A stretch of 64,000 nt of DNA from positions 4,774,001 to 4,838,000 of the forward strand of contig JACSVZ010000037.1 in assembly GCA_014706295.1 (NCBI GenBank), read 5' to 3'. The notes below the pieces were generated by a model. That model was not told the origin of the DNA. It saw only the letters and a program-made list of their open reading frames with translations, and did no database searches. A program made the position numbers and the translations under genes. Below are positions 12,301-22,115 of the stretch, piece after piece. Source of the stretch: Lycocorax pyrrhopterus obiensis. Lineage: Eukaryota > Chordata > Aves > Passeriformes > Paradisaeidae. Every line of letters starts with the position of its first letter. The stretch's first letter is position 1.

Positions 12301-15300
12301 CAAATTTCTCTGAAAATCTAAATATAAAATTCTCCTCTCTTGTTTCCCCTCGCCCGCCCCTTTAGTGTCTGCAGCTTCTTACTCATACCTTCAATCGGGA
12401 ATTCAACCAGGTGTACAACAGCATCAGCGATTGTAAGGTAAATATTTCATGTAATATGATACACTCTATTTGTAGTATAATAGCAGTATTTTTGTGGGTC
12501 GTGGAATCTGCTGATACTATGAAAAGATAAACCACTTAATACTAATTTTATTATTTTTTATTTTCAGTCTATTGGAAGCATTTGGCTATTCAGCTTCAGG
12601 TTCCAAAGGCTATGGCAGGAATTGGAAGTGGTGTGGACTTGGACTGTAGTACCATTTCCAGTTCATTAGCAGGCTCTTACTGTCTTTCCCTACATACACT
12701 TTCCCTATGTAAAAGGGTAAATTGACTCTTAAAAATTCTGCCTGTAGGCAAAGGGAATACCAGGTTTCTAACTGGATGATGTTGTATCCATTGAGGAAGT
12801 CAGAGTGTGAATAATCAGAAGTGTAGGACACTGATAATAACAAGCTGTGTCTGCATAAGTGCTGCTGTATTTCTACCCCCAGATGGGTTTGTGGTGGTTT
12901 GTGCAAAAATTTGCCTACTGAGTAGGGGAATGGCTGATGGAAATGCCTTTCTGTTATCTGAGCCTTCCATGCTGAAAGCCATGTTCAGCCAGGAGTGAAC
13001 ATCAGCTACAAACCAACCCCTGTAATGCTTTCCCTGTGTTTGTGCTTGCAGCTCTCGGATATTTCTCCAATTGGGCGGGACCCGTCCGTGTCCAGTTTCA
13101 GCAGTGCAACCCTCACCCCTTCATCTACCTGCCCTTCTCTGGTGGATTCCAGGTGCAATTCAGTTGATCAGAAGTAAGTGTAACTTACTAAAAGGAAAAC
13201 ATCACTTTTCAGTGCTTCACAAATCTCTTTGCTGTTTTCTGATTTTTTTTTCCTGTTTCCTCTTTTCTTCCTTTCCCTACTTTCAGATATTTCCCTGTAC
13301 AGCCCCCTTGCCTTACTTCTGCAGTCACTCTGCACAATTCTTTCTCCCCATTTTGTTCTTTTGAAGTGTTTTTTTTTTTCCCTTTGTGTTGGGGGAACAG
13401 TCAGATGCTTGTCATTCCAGTGACCAGTGCATCTACAGTGTGCAGAGTCCACAAGTTTTTTCAGAGGTCTGTTGAAAAGGTCTACTAATAACAACCCAGA
13501 ATAAACTAGTTTGGCCATTAATCTCTGTATACCTTTCTCAGCTGTATCTATACAAGATATTTTTGATTAAATTGGGAATAACTATGTAGCGAAAGACATA
13601 ATTTGTACCTTCTCAGTTCGATATCCCTGAGGGGAGAAGTGCTGAGGAAGTAGTACATTTTACATCAAACAGTAGTAGGAAGTATGTCTGTGTTGTGATT
13701 ATGTTTAGCGGGAGAAACGAGGTAAAAGTAGTGGGGAAACAACTTACTAGCAGTTATTATAAGTTTTGTTCCACAGATATCAAGGGAAAATGCTGTTTAA
13801 TATTGTACAAAAGGATCCCAATGTCTTAAAATAAAATTGGGCTGGAGGATGGAACTTCAAGCTGGCCTGTAGATGCAGTTTAAATTCCATTGTCACATTC
13901 ACTTGCTTTGTTGCAATTTACTTTTTTTTCTCTACTTTTTTAAAAGGACACCAGAAGCAAATTCTCGTGCCTCCAGTCCCTGTCATGAGGTGGAACAGTT
14001 CCAGATAATTCCTGCAATAGAAACTTCCTATCTTGCCAGAGCTGGAAAGAACGAGTTCCTAAACCTTGTTCCTGATATTGAGGAAATTAGACCAGGGTAA
14101 GTTTTTTATTGTTGTGTGATCATGGCTTCCTGAGAACCATCCCAAGGGCTTTCTGAGATTTGTAGGTTCTGTGCCCCATTTGAGGAGGGAAAATTAAGAG
14201 GGGATAGCAGAGCTGCAGAGTCCTCTATGATGGACTGGGGAAGGTTGTGTTGATATTTGGTCTTTGCGGCATTCGTTCCCTGCATCTACTTAATGAACGG
14301 GATTTCCAGTGACTCATATATGATGTTTTTTATCATCAAACCGTGGCTGAAGTTCGCTGAAAGAGATTTCTGGGGGCCTTCTTTCTGTCAGACTTCTGCA
14401 TAGTTGTTGAAAACACAATTCAGCTTGTTTTAGAAGAACTTTTTCAGAATACCGTTGCAGACAAAACATATTAAGGACCAAGTGTCTTACACAGTGTTTT
14501 GCAGTTAGTTGAGGTACTCAGGGGAAAATCGATTTCTGTTTTAATGTGGGTTTGTTTTTTCCAGCTCTGTGGTGTCAAAGAAAGGATACCTCCACTTCAA
14601 GGAGCCACTCTCCAACTCCTGGGCCAAGCACTTTGTGGTGGTTCGCCGTCCCTATGTTTTTATTTACAACAGTGACAAAGATCCTGTAGAAAGAGGAGTC
14701 ATAAACTTATCCACAGCTCAGGTGGAATACAGTGAGGATCAACAGGCAATGGTAAAGGTCAGTCTGAGAGCTGTTGTTTATTTATCCATAAAGCAAGAAC
14801 ATTCCAAGTGCATCCATACCCTCAGGTGTGTCATCTCTGGTCCGAGGAAAATGGATCTGAGTCTTGGAGGCATTGAGGATCCTGCCCACAAAGTTCCCAG
14901 TTTGTTCAGGGTTTCTTATGGTTTTGGACACAGTTGTACCAGAGAGCGACCCTGACTGCTGTCACACATCAGATTGGCTTTTAGGAGCATGTGTTGGTAC
15001 CATCACCCTGTGTGCTGGGTTTTTGCAGCTTCCTTTGTATGTTTTTTTGGACTTGTGTGTTTTGTTTGTTTAAAAACAGAACTCCACAAAACAACACACA
15101 CAAACATCCTGCAAGGAATCAAACGAACTTTACTGGTCCATCTCAGCAGCTGTTAAAGCCACACTCAGGAGTTAAAACTATATTTTGTAGAAGATAATGA
15201 CTAATAATATCCTGGAAATCACCAGTGAAACATAAATGAAAGACCTTAGGTCTTGTGGATTTTAGGAATGTGATGGAGCAGAGAGGAAATGTGCATCAGC

Positions 15301-16093
15301 TTCTTTGCCTGTAGACTTTGTATTTTAAATTGTCCTTTATGTTCCAGACGCCCAACACGTTTGGTGTGTGCACAAAGCACCGTGGAGTCCTGCTCCAGGC
15401 CATCAACGACAAGGACATGAATGACTGGTTATATGCCTTCAATCCTCTCCTTGCTGGCACAATTCGGTAAGAGGCAGCTCCTGCGCGGTCAGGGCTGCGA
15501 AGGGAGATGGTCAAACCAGGAGGCAGATGGTTGGTTACAGATTTTAATCTTGTTCTGAGGAATTTGACAAGATGTGGGAACGGGAGGAGGGAGTAGGGTA
15601 GGCAAAAAAACCCCTCAAACAATCAGAAAACAAACCAGCCCTGTATTTCAGGAGCTGCAGGGGCCGTTGTTTTGGCTTGAGATGTTCTGAACAGCCATGT
15701 CCAGTTTGAACATGTGTGGGATGCTACATTTGGAGGCCACAAGATGCTTTCCTTGTATTTCCATTTTACAAATTTATAAAGTTTCTTACTTCCTCTGTGC
15801 TGGACTCTCTTTTTAGGTTCTTGATTATGAACTAAAGCAGAAATTACATTCCCTTTTTTATAACTTCTCTGGCAGCCTTTCCATTATCACAGACAGCCCC
15901 TGCATACATTTTACTTTCTTAACATACGGAGTAAACTAGGACTGTACCAAAGGATTAAAAAAAAAAAAAAAAGGTGGACAGATTGTGGGGAGGGAGGAAA
16001 AATAAACTTCCAGAATTCACCAACTACTTTTTCACTTTTTTTTTGTACAGGTCAAAACTGGCTCGAAGACGCACGGGCCAGATGAAGTACTGA
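239..16093 (+). CDS. KIF1B: KIF1B (kinesin-3 motor, beta-type tail), C-terminal part; 18 coding exons, 5' end outside window
   Basis: KIF1B is a kinesin-3 motor that carries synaptic vesicle precursors (beta tail) along microtubules. The motor and FHA domains lie upstream of the window. Eighteen exons join in one frame to give about 675 residues: 239-329, 878-996, 1509-1564, 4186-4294, 4927-4993, 5714-5798, 6063-6168, 9279-9393, 9933-10066, 10568-10629, 11315-11460, 11718-11957, 12366-12437, 13052-13173, 13947-14096, 14565-14757, 15348-15466 and 16051-16093. All introns are GT-AG and all phases agree. The tail has the KIF1-family region around [12 protein letters not shown], the conserved [18 protein letters not shown] stretch, a Ser/Thr-rich linker, and a C-terminal PH domain from [10 protein letters not shown] to [15 protein letters not shown] domains of this family bind phosphoinositides on cargo membranes. 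It ends [12 protein letters not shown]1A is the nearest alternative, but the linker sequence and the PGD-CENPS neighbours favour KIF1B. Confidence 0.96.
878..996 (+). CDS. KIF1B: KIF1B coding exon
   Basis: Reads [20 protein letters not shown], then [19 protein letters not shown]. The frame stays open past the true donor (GTATTG at 997) to 1210; that extension is intron. Confidence 0.93.
1509..1564 (+). CDS. KIF1B: KIF1B coding exon
   Basis: Encodes [19 protein letters not shown], matching the KIF1B proline-rich segment. Acceptor CTGTAG, donor GTGAGA. Confidence 0.93.
2097..2297 (+). CDS. KIF1B: Candidate KIF1B cassette exon (not in the standard isoform)
   Basis: This 201-base segment lies in the intron between exons 1509-1564 and 4186-4294. 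It follows a long pyrimidine tract and CTGCAG acceptor and ends before a GTTAGT donor. It is phase 1 at both ends and open in the KIF1B frame, so including it would add 67 residues without disturbing the protein. The sequence ([15 protein letters not shown]..., ending ...SERAPKRD) is not part of any KIF1B form I know. Third-position GC is high over the middle part, which looks coding. No function can be assigned and it may be a chance open stretch. Confidence 0.35.
4186..4294 (+). CDS. KIF1B: KIF1B coding exon
   Basis: Encodes [20 protein letters not shown], then [17 protein letters not shown]. Acceptor TTTAAG, donor GTAAGT. Confidence 0.94.
4927..4993 (+). CDS. KIF1B: KIF1B coding exon
   Basis: Encodes [20 protein letters not shown], then HQ. 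Acceptor CACACAG, donor GTACTG. Confidence 0.94.
5714..5798 (+). CDS. KIF1B: KIF1B coding exon
   Basis: Encodes [20 protein letters not shown], then KDVRELVV. Donor GTGAGT. Confidence 0.95.
6063..6168 (+). CDS. KIF1B: KIF1B coding exon
   Basis: Encodes [20 protein letters not shown], then [15 protein letters not shown]. Ends in phase 2 (AG of an Arg codon), which sets the frame for the candidate microexon at 6504. Confidence 0.95.
6169..9278 (+). other. KIF1B: KIF1B intron of 3.1 kb
   Basis: The longest KIF1B intron in the window. Apart from the microexon candidate at 6504-6530 I see unique AT-rich sequence with T runs, and no interspersed repeat I can name. Open stretches here (for example 8362-8718) have no splice support. 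Confidence 0.7.
6504..6530 (+). CDS. KIF1B: Candidate 27-nt KIF1B microexon
   Basis: A strong acceptor (CTCTTTCTATGTTTTTACAG) is followed by 27 bases and a GTATTT donor. Inserted between exons 6063-6168 and 9279-9393 it adds nine residues, LFLDKDMPR after the shared Arg codon, and keeps the frame. Several TGC motifs lie just upstream of the pyrimidine tract, as in neural microexons controlled by SRRM4 (established for that class). Frame, splice sites and motifs are seen; inclusion in any transcript is inference. Confidence 0.5.
9279..9393 (+). CDS. KIF1B: KIF1B coding exon
   Basis: Encodes [20 protein letters not shown], then [18 protein letters not shown], a highly conserved KIF1A/KIF1B tail segment. 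Donor GTGAGA. Confidence 0.96.
9933..10066 (+). CDS. KIF1B: KIF1B coding exon
   Basis: Encodes [20 protein letters not shown], then [20 protein letters not shown] and KSPDS. Donor GTAAGT. Confidence 0.96.
10568..10629 (+). CDS. KIF1B: KIF1B coding exon
   Basis: Encodes [20 protein letters not shown]. Starts and ends inside codons (phase 2 in, phase 1 out). Donor GTAAGC. Confidence 0.95.
11315..11460 (+). CDS. KIF1B: KIF1B coding exon
   Basis: Encodes [20 protein letters not shown], then [20 protein letters not shown] and LEKLELLHE. Donor GTGAGT. Confidence 0.96.
11718..11957 (+). CDS. KIF1B: KIF1B coding exon, Ser/Thr-rich linker
   Basis: Eighty codons from [17 protein letters not shown] to [12 protein letters not shown], including the low-complexity stretch [18 protein letters not shown]. 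Such linkers are usually disordered. Donor GTATGG. Confidence 0.96.
12366..12437 (+). CDS. KIF1B: KIF1B coding exon
   Basis: Encodes [20 protein letters not shown], then SDCK. Phase 0 at both ends, so it could be skipped without a frameshift. Confidence 0.95.
13052..13173 (+). CDS. KIF1B: KIF1B coding exon
   Basis: Encodes [20 protein letters not shown], then [20 protein letters not shown]. Donor GTAAGT. Confidence 0.95.
13947..14096 (+). CDS. KIF1B: KIF1B coding exon
   Basis: Encodes [20 protein letters not shown], an acidic middle, and [16 protein letters not shown] just before the PH domain. Donor GTAAGT. Confidence 0.95.
14565..14757 (+). CDS. KIF1B: KIF1B coding exon, first half of PH domain
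   Basis: Encodes [20 protein letters not shown], then [20 protein letters not shown] and [11 protein letters not shown]. These are the first beta strands of the PH domain. The frame runs open past the donor (GTCAGT at 14758) to 14955; that part is intron. Confidence 0.96.
15348..15466 (+). CDS. KIF1B: KIF1B coding exon, second half of PH domain
   Basis: Encodes [20 protein letters not shown], then [20 protein letters not shown], with the C-terminal PH helix and its conserved Trp. Confidence 0.96.
16051..16093 (+). CDS. KIF1B: KIF1B last coding exon
   Basis: Completes Arg, then [13 protein letters not shown] and TGA. The basic C-terminus follows directly after the PH domain. Confidence 0.95.
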
Positions 16094-19000
16094 GTCCATG
16101 TAATGTTCTCATCTGTTCTCCCAACTCACCTCCCGATAGATAGTGTTACCTCTCATTTTCTCTTTGTGATTCTTGACGGTTTCTCTTGTATGTAATCCTG
16201 TGGCTTAACATCCCCTACCTTCCCCACTCCTTCAGCACATTTTCTAGGTATTCTAACCCTACCTTGTTTCTTTTCACCTGTACCAGAATTGTACTAGTAG
16301 CATGTGGCCAAACAAAAAGAGAAAGAAAAAAAAAAAAAATCAAAAAAATCGAGTGATTATGCACGACTCTAAAAAGAAAAAAAAATTAATTTTTTTTCTT
16401 ATTACAATTGTTTTCCCATTTCAGCTGACCTTTTGGTGTCTGTCCCACTGTCCGTTGTCTGTCTAGACTGCTACAGGGTTTTCATTCAATCTGTGACTTG
16501 GCAGTGGTCATTGGTTCCCTCAGGGCAAAGTTCCAATGCCAGGGAAAGATAAGCTCTTTAATGGAGACATTACCCAGCCAGGAACTGCAATAGCTCCTCA
16601 GGCTTTCTGGATCCAGCCTCTAAGTTAAACTCTGTTGAAAGCTGATATTGGACAAATCTATCTGGGCAGACTGGGTTTTGGACTTTGTGCAAGTTTCTGA
16701 GTTTCCAGGGTCCAACGCAGGCAAAGGCATGAGCTGGAAAAAGATAGGGAACAAACCAGGAGGGGCTGGCTAGAGCAATCTGTCTTTAAACTCTTGCTGT
16801 GGGGGGTTGCAGGTGAACAGTGCTTGGCTTTAACTCTTTCCCAAAAGAGTTTCCATCAACACTCACTCCTCAGCCTCTGAACTGAGCTGAGCAGACTGTG
16901 CTGATATGAGGGGAGATAGACCACACACTGAACTATTAGATAAAATCTCCAAAATTTCAGATGCTCAAGCCTTGTATTTCATGGAAATGAAAGTGCAGTT
17001 GGTCTCTGGATCACCATGGAGGACAGATCTCCTCTTTCTGCTTTTAGTCCTGACTTCCAAGTTCTGCAGGAACAGTTCTCACCTCTCTGGGAAGAGGTCT
17101 GGGGCTCCCATGGCTGTGTCAGTCTGGCAGCTCCGTGGCATCATTCCGAAGGGCCTTTTTGTGCATCCCTTACCTGTAATGTTCTCTTGTCACCCCACCT
17201 GCCCATGGGAGCATCCAAGGTCTATGGAACACTTCCTAGACCCAGCACTTGCAGTGTTCTCCAGGGAGCTGCAGGACACTTTCAATTCCTTTTGAAGTAA
17301 CTGCTGAGTGTCTCCTAATATCCCTGCTAGGATTTTTATCAGCTAAACCCCACCGTATTCAGAGTTAATCCTTCCTGGGGAATAGATCAAGTGGATTCTG
17401 GTCCTGGTCAGTGGAATGTCATAATTGGCTTGTTGGACATCAGCTGGGTGGTGTCAGTTCTTAACCAACAGTGTAAGTTCTCCTTGTGGCCAAAGCTTTG
17501 GTCCTTGCCCCAAGAAAGAAAAGCAGAATGAATTTCCTTTAGGGGCAATGAACTCCTGTCCCTCAGCCAGGTATTCAGGGAGGTTGGGGATGTGTGTGTG
17601 TCCTTTACTGTGTTCCTGCTGTGTTAACCTTTCTTGCTGTACCTTGGGCACTGATAGGGCTGGCTGTGATGCTGGGGAATGTAAAGGGATTTCATCTGGA
17701 GGGTCCAGCCTCTCAAGGGAGAGGTTAAAGGGTTTGCTCCACTCTTGCAGTGGGCACATTAGGCACAGTCCAGCTCAAGAAGGTCATTTGGATTCAGGTC
17801 ACGCATCATCTGGTCATGCCATGCTCTGGGAGTTCTGTGGCCAAGTGTACGTGGGACTGGAATCTGTTGAGAAAGATTTTTGCCTCATGGGGTTTTCATC
17901 AAAGTGCGATGCATAATGAGACCTCCTAACAGCATGGAAGGCAAAGGAGCAGGGAGATGGAGTCTGACACTTGATAGGATGTATCTTTACGTATCTCGAG
18001 GTAGTTCTCAAGCTAAGTCATATGCTCATGCTGTCTCTGTGGTCCTCAGATTTATTTCAGAACTGGAAGCCAGAGTGAGGGAGCATCCTGGGGACCCAGG
18101 AACATGATAGGGATGTTTTTTGGGTTTTTTTTTCCCTTCTGTTTTTGTCTTGTTTAACTGTATGTGACTCTTAATACAGTGATGATATTCCTTTGTTATG
18201 CAATGATGATAAAGCACTTCCAGTGTGTGGATAAAACTGCTTGTCCTGCAGGAGGGCTCCTCACACTGCAGCTAAGCTGATCTCAAGAATTAGGTTAATT
18301 CTAAGCATTAAGTTATTGCTGCCATCACCACTGTTTATAATGACAGTGGAACCTGTTTGAGGAGGCAGAGTGATTGAGGTGGTGGTAGGTTGTGACACAC
18401 TGAGAGCATTTTAACTTTTACCTGTTTCTTTTTTTTTAACTAGAAGAAAACTAGTTTTCTGAGTCTTTGCTTTGGATAAGCCAGAGAATGAACCAAATGG
18501 ATATAGGCATTGCACAGAATCATGATTAAGGGATCTTCCTTTAAAAGCAGAAAGAGACAGATGCTTGTTTTATACAGAGCTTGAAGTGTTACAGTTGTGT
18601 TGCACAAATGTTACTCTTCTTTCTAAAAACTCCAAGCAGCTTCTGATGACTTGAGGTCTGAGTGGATAACAGATCATCAGAAGACTAAAACTCTGCTTTT
18701 AAGCATCAGCATCTCTTAAAGCTGCATAATCTATGACAAACTAGGTCCTTGTTGTGTGGAGTTCAAATGGGCATTATTGTTTTCAGGTCTGACATAAAGG
18801 CAGACAAAGTTTTTCTGCAATTACTGAATGCTGCTTTGAGACATTTGGATTTCCCTACTTAAAACTGGACTGAAACCAAATCCAAGTTTTCTTTAAAGAG
18901 ATAACAAACCAAGCAAACAAACAAACAAAAAAAGTGAATTTCCATTCACTTCAAAGCTTAGCCCAATATGTTAGAAATTTCTTTTTGGAAACAGAATGAG

Positions 19001-20509
19001 GAAGGAAAAATATGCTAAGTTGCCTTCTCCTGACACTCCAAAGCCCACTCTTGGTTACCTGCTCTGTGTGTGTGGAGTCCCAGAGTCAGACAGCTCTTGG
19101 GACTCAGCCTCTGGAGATGAGGCGTTGTGCTGTGGGCCTGCCAGCCCGTGAGGACACACACTAGGAGGGAGCTTGGCGGGCATTCCTTGGGGAGAACAAG
19201 TGTCAAACTGTGCTGTAGTTGGGCTTTTATGTTCCTTGCCAAAAGGAAGGAGAAAACGATCCTTTTTGTCCATTGAAAATCATGTTGGATCTTCCTGGGT
19301 ATTTTAAAATGAAGCTAAACCTCCTACACTGTATTTTAGAAATGCACTTTAAGTACCTTTTTAAAGAAGATTCCTGTATTCTGGGAATACAGAAGAGAAG
19401 GGATTACTATTTCCAGAGAGTGTGATTTCTAGACTGCTGAGAAAAGGTTTTTTTGGTCAATGTCTAATAGTCCTTATTACTGATTAGCAAGGTATTTCAA
19501 AGCAAAGACTTTTTGCTGCTTGTTATCTAATTTACAGGGATTTAATTTTATGTAATGTATTGTATATTTATACATCTGTAATTAATTGCACATTAGATAA
19601 GAAAGAGGATTAGCTTCGGCCTAACACCCACTGGTACTAAGCAGCCGACTAATAACTGCCTGTGCACATGCATCTGCCTGGTACTCCTGCACACCTGAGT
19701 TCGTGCTAGTTTGTGCTGTGGTGGGTGTTTTTGCTGAAGATGCAGCTGTTGACCTGCTGCTGGGAGGAGGAAGGATCCTGCTGCTGCTCGGGAAGGGTTT
19801 GCTGAATGTCCCTACAAATGGGTCTGACATGTGCGTTGCATCTCTCCGTTGTAGTTACTAACCCCAGTCTGTGGTCTGGCTGTAGTGTCTGTAGCAGGAT
19901 GTATTAACTTCGTGCTTCCTTGTTTAAAAACATCAGCTGTTCAAGAACAGGACTGACTTTTTTGTTCAGAAGGCCATTTATGTGTTCTGTGTATTTGAAA
20001 TCAAAACTAGTCCAACACTAACCAGATGGTTGTGTCCAATGTTATTGGGAACGGGATTTAAATTGCTGGGATCAGCTGTGTATTCAGAAAACTGGTGTGG
20101 AGCTCGTAAGTCTTCAATTCTTAATGTTGCCAAGTGAATGGGCTGCCCCTGAGCAGTGCTGAATTACCTCTTGCTTGCCTGGAAACCAGGGACTGGAAGC
20201 AGAGGGAGTCTTCAGTGATCAGCACTTCCCAGGATCAGGTCTTAATTTTCCACTCTGCTTGTTCATACTTCATGTGCAGTTGGTTATGGCTCCCGAATTT
20301 GGACATTAGACATGCTGTTCACTGAAATACATCCCTTGGAATTACGGTCCCCATGTCCCTGTTAATCTCTCTGTACACAAGGTATACAAGGTATATGCTG
20401 TATAAGTGGCCTTCTTGAACAAATCTCTGCAAACTGATTTCATCCCAGCGAAGGAGTGTATCAGCAACACTGTACATTGATTTCAGGTTTTCATTTTCTT
20501 ATTTTATTT

Positions 20510-20556
20510 TGTAAATATATCCGATATTTGGAGCTTGAGTATACAAAATGTAAATA
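20510..20556 (+). promoter_or_regulatory. KIF1B: Two Pumilio response elements in KIF1B 3' UTR
   Basis: TGTAAATA occurs at 20510-20517 and again at 20549-20556, about 120 and 160 bases before the poly(A) signal. This matches UGUANAUA, the known PUM1/PUM2 site. Binding is inferred from the motif only. Confidence 0.5.
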
Positions 20557-20676
20557 TAGTTCATGTATTTGTACTAATTCTGATCCATTTGCTGTATAGC
20601 CTTAGGTGTGCAATGCAGATATCTAACTGTGTATGGTAACCTTGCACCACTGAATTGTTAGTGAACGAGGTGAAAC

Positions 20677-20682
20677 AATAAA
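20677..20682 (+). terminator. KIF1B: Polyadenylation signal of KIF1B
   Basis: AATAAA in a CAATAAAGGTACAACC context. It is the last strong signal before the intergenic gap; a second AATAAA near 20943 could be an alternative end. Confidence 0.75.
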
Positions 20683-20709
20683 GGTACAACCAGTGCATTA
20701 GCAGATAGA

Positions 20710-21600
20710 ATATGTGCTCCTTTCATTATGATTTAATTACTTGTGTCTTATGTCGATTACTTGTTTTTAAAACCTGTCCTGAACAAGCCGGTGCTTTCAT
20801 GAAAAGAAATTTCTCTCGACTGTTCTTGAGAAAGAAGGGGAAGGGAAGCCCTGCTTATCCTCCCTCATCCTTTCCCCTCTGGTATGTTATACAGCATTTC
20901 TAAATGCTTTTTGGATACTTTCAAATTATTATTTTGCTTGAAAATAAATTAGGCTTGTCACAGTGCTGCCAATACTGAACTCGCTTATCTGGGGGTGAGA
21001 GTTGGAAATGAGAGGAAATGGGTGAAATCAAACCATCAAAACACAACAGCAAAGTCGGAACTCTGGGAACAAAGATGTGTCAGGGGATCCCTGTGAATCA
21101 TTCCTGTCTGAAAAGCTGTTGTCTTTGCTGCTGATGCTGGGGCTGATGCTGTGGTTTTTTCCGATTATGCACTTGAGTAACCTGTGAACTTTTTCCAGTG
21201 GCTCTTTTGACAGGTTAATTAATACCTCATGGAAGCCACTCTGTTTTGCTGCTTTCTGATTCATTCACGCTTACTGCCCAAAATTAAAGTGAACCAAAAA
21301 CTTGATGGGCCGGGTTGCTGCCGGTCATCTTGTTTAGAAAATAATTTTTATAGAATTTAATAGAAACTACGGTCTCAAGAGGTAGATTTGTGTTGACCAT
21401 ACCTCGGCTGTCGTGGAGCAAAGGTACGGAAGGGGCTTTGTCCTGAAGTTGCTGTCACCCCACTGCTCACGGAGGGGCAGGTTTTCCAAGCTTTGCCTGA
21501 CGTTAGGGCACGTAAAGACAAACGGGTAGCGGTGATGCCTGAGGGGCTGCCTGCCGCCCGGGACGATGTTCAGCGGCAGAATCGAAGCCAATTAATAATA
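20710..21600. other. Intergenic region KIF1B-PGD
   Basis: About 0.9 kb with no exon, RNA gene or named repeat that I can see. An AATAAA lies near 20943. Confidence 0.6.
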
Positions 21601-21727
21601 ATTAGAGAGAAATGACAAACTGCGCGGTTCCCAGCGGTCCCAGGAGTGCGCATCGCTGGGAACAGAGGCACAGCCGCCGGCACGGGGCAGCTGCGCGGCT
21701 CCTCCGCGGGCGGGCGGGCGGAGCGCC

Positions 21728-21909
21728 AGCGCCCAGCGCGGCTCTCGGGGCTGCTCGGGCCCCGCAGGCGGCGGGGGAGCGGCAGCGCCCAGCGCGGCTC
21801 TCGGGGCTGCTCGGGCCCCGCAGGCGGCGGGGGAGCGGCAGCGCCCAGCGCGGCTCTCGGGGCTGCTCGGGCCCCGCAGGCGGCGGGGGAGCGGCAGCGC
21901 CCAGCGCGG
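21728..21909. repeat. 56-bp GC-rich tandem repeat, 3.25 copies
   Basis: Identical 56-bp units begin at 21728, 21784 and 21840, with a 14-bp partial fourth from 21896. Each unit begins AGCGCCCAGCGCGGCTC. Because 56 is not a multiple of 3, the array is open in several frames on both strands, which explains the long overlapping ORFs here. It lies in the PGD promoter island. Confidence 0.95.
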
Positions 21910-22107
21910 AGCCCCGGCCCCACCGCGCTGCCGCCCCTTTAAGGGGGCGTGGCCTCGGGACATGGGGCCATGGGCGGGCGGCGCGGTTTCCCGGGAGAGC
22001 CAATGGGCGCGCTCGGCCCCGCCCCGCCCCGCCCGCGGCCGATGGGGGGAACCGGCGCGCGCCGCAGGCCGGGCCCGCAGAGCCCGAGGGACGCGAGCGC
22101 CGCTGCC

Positions 22108-22115
22108 ATGGCCGA
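22108..22115 (+). CDS. PGD: PGD coding exon 1
   Basis: Only eight coding bases (Met-Ala and two bases of Glu) in a GCTGCCATGG context, then donor GTGAGA. Too short for ORF finding. Confidence 0.9.

Larger units (their letters stand above)
16094..20700 (+). other. KIF1B: KIF1B 3' UTR
   Basis: About 4.6 kb between the KIF1B stop and the poly(A) signal at 20677, with no further gene. It holds an A-rich stretch near 16315-16390 and two Pumilio-type TGTAAATA elements near the distal end. A 163-codon open stretch at 17425-17916 has no homology I recognise and is treated as chance. Confidence 0.8.

Noticed and set aside
17425..17916. 163-codon ORF downstream of KIF1B
   Set aside because: It lies in the KIF1B 3' UTR, with no recognisable family or splice context.
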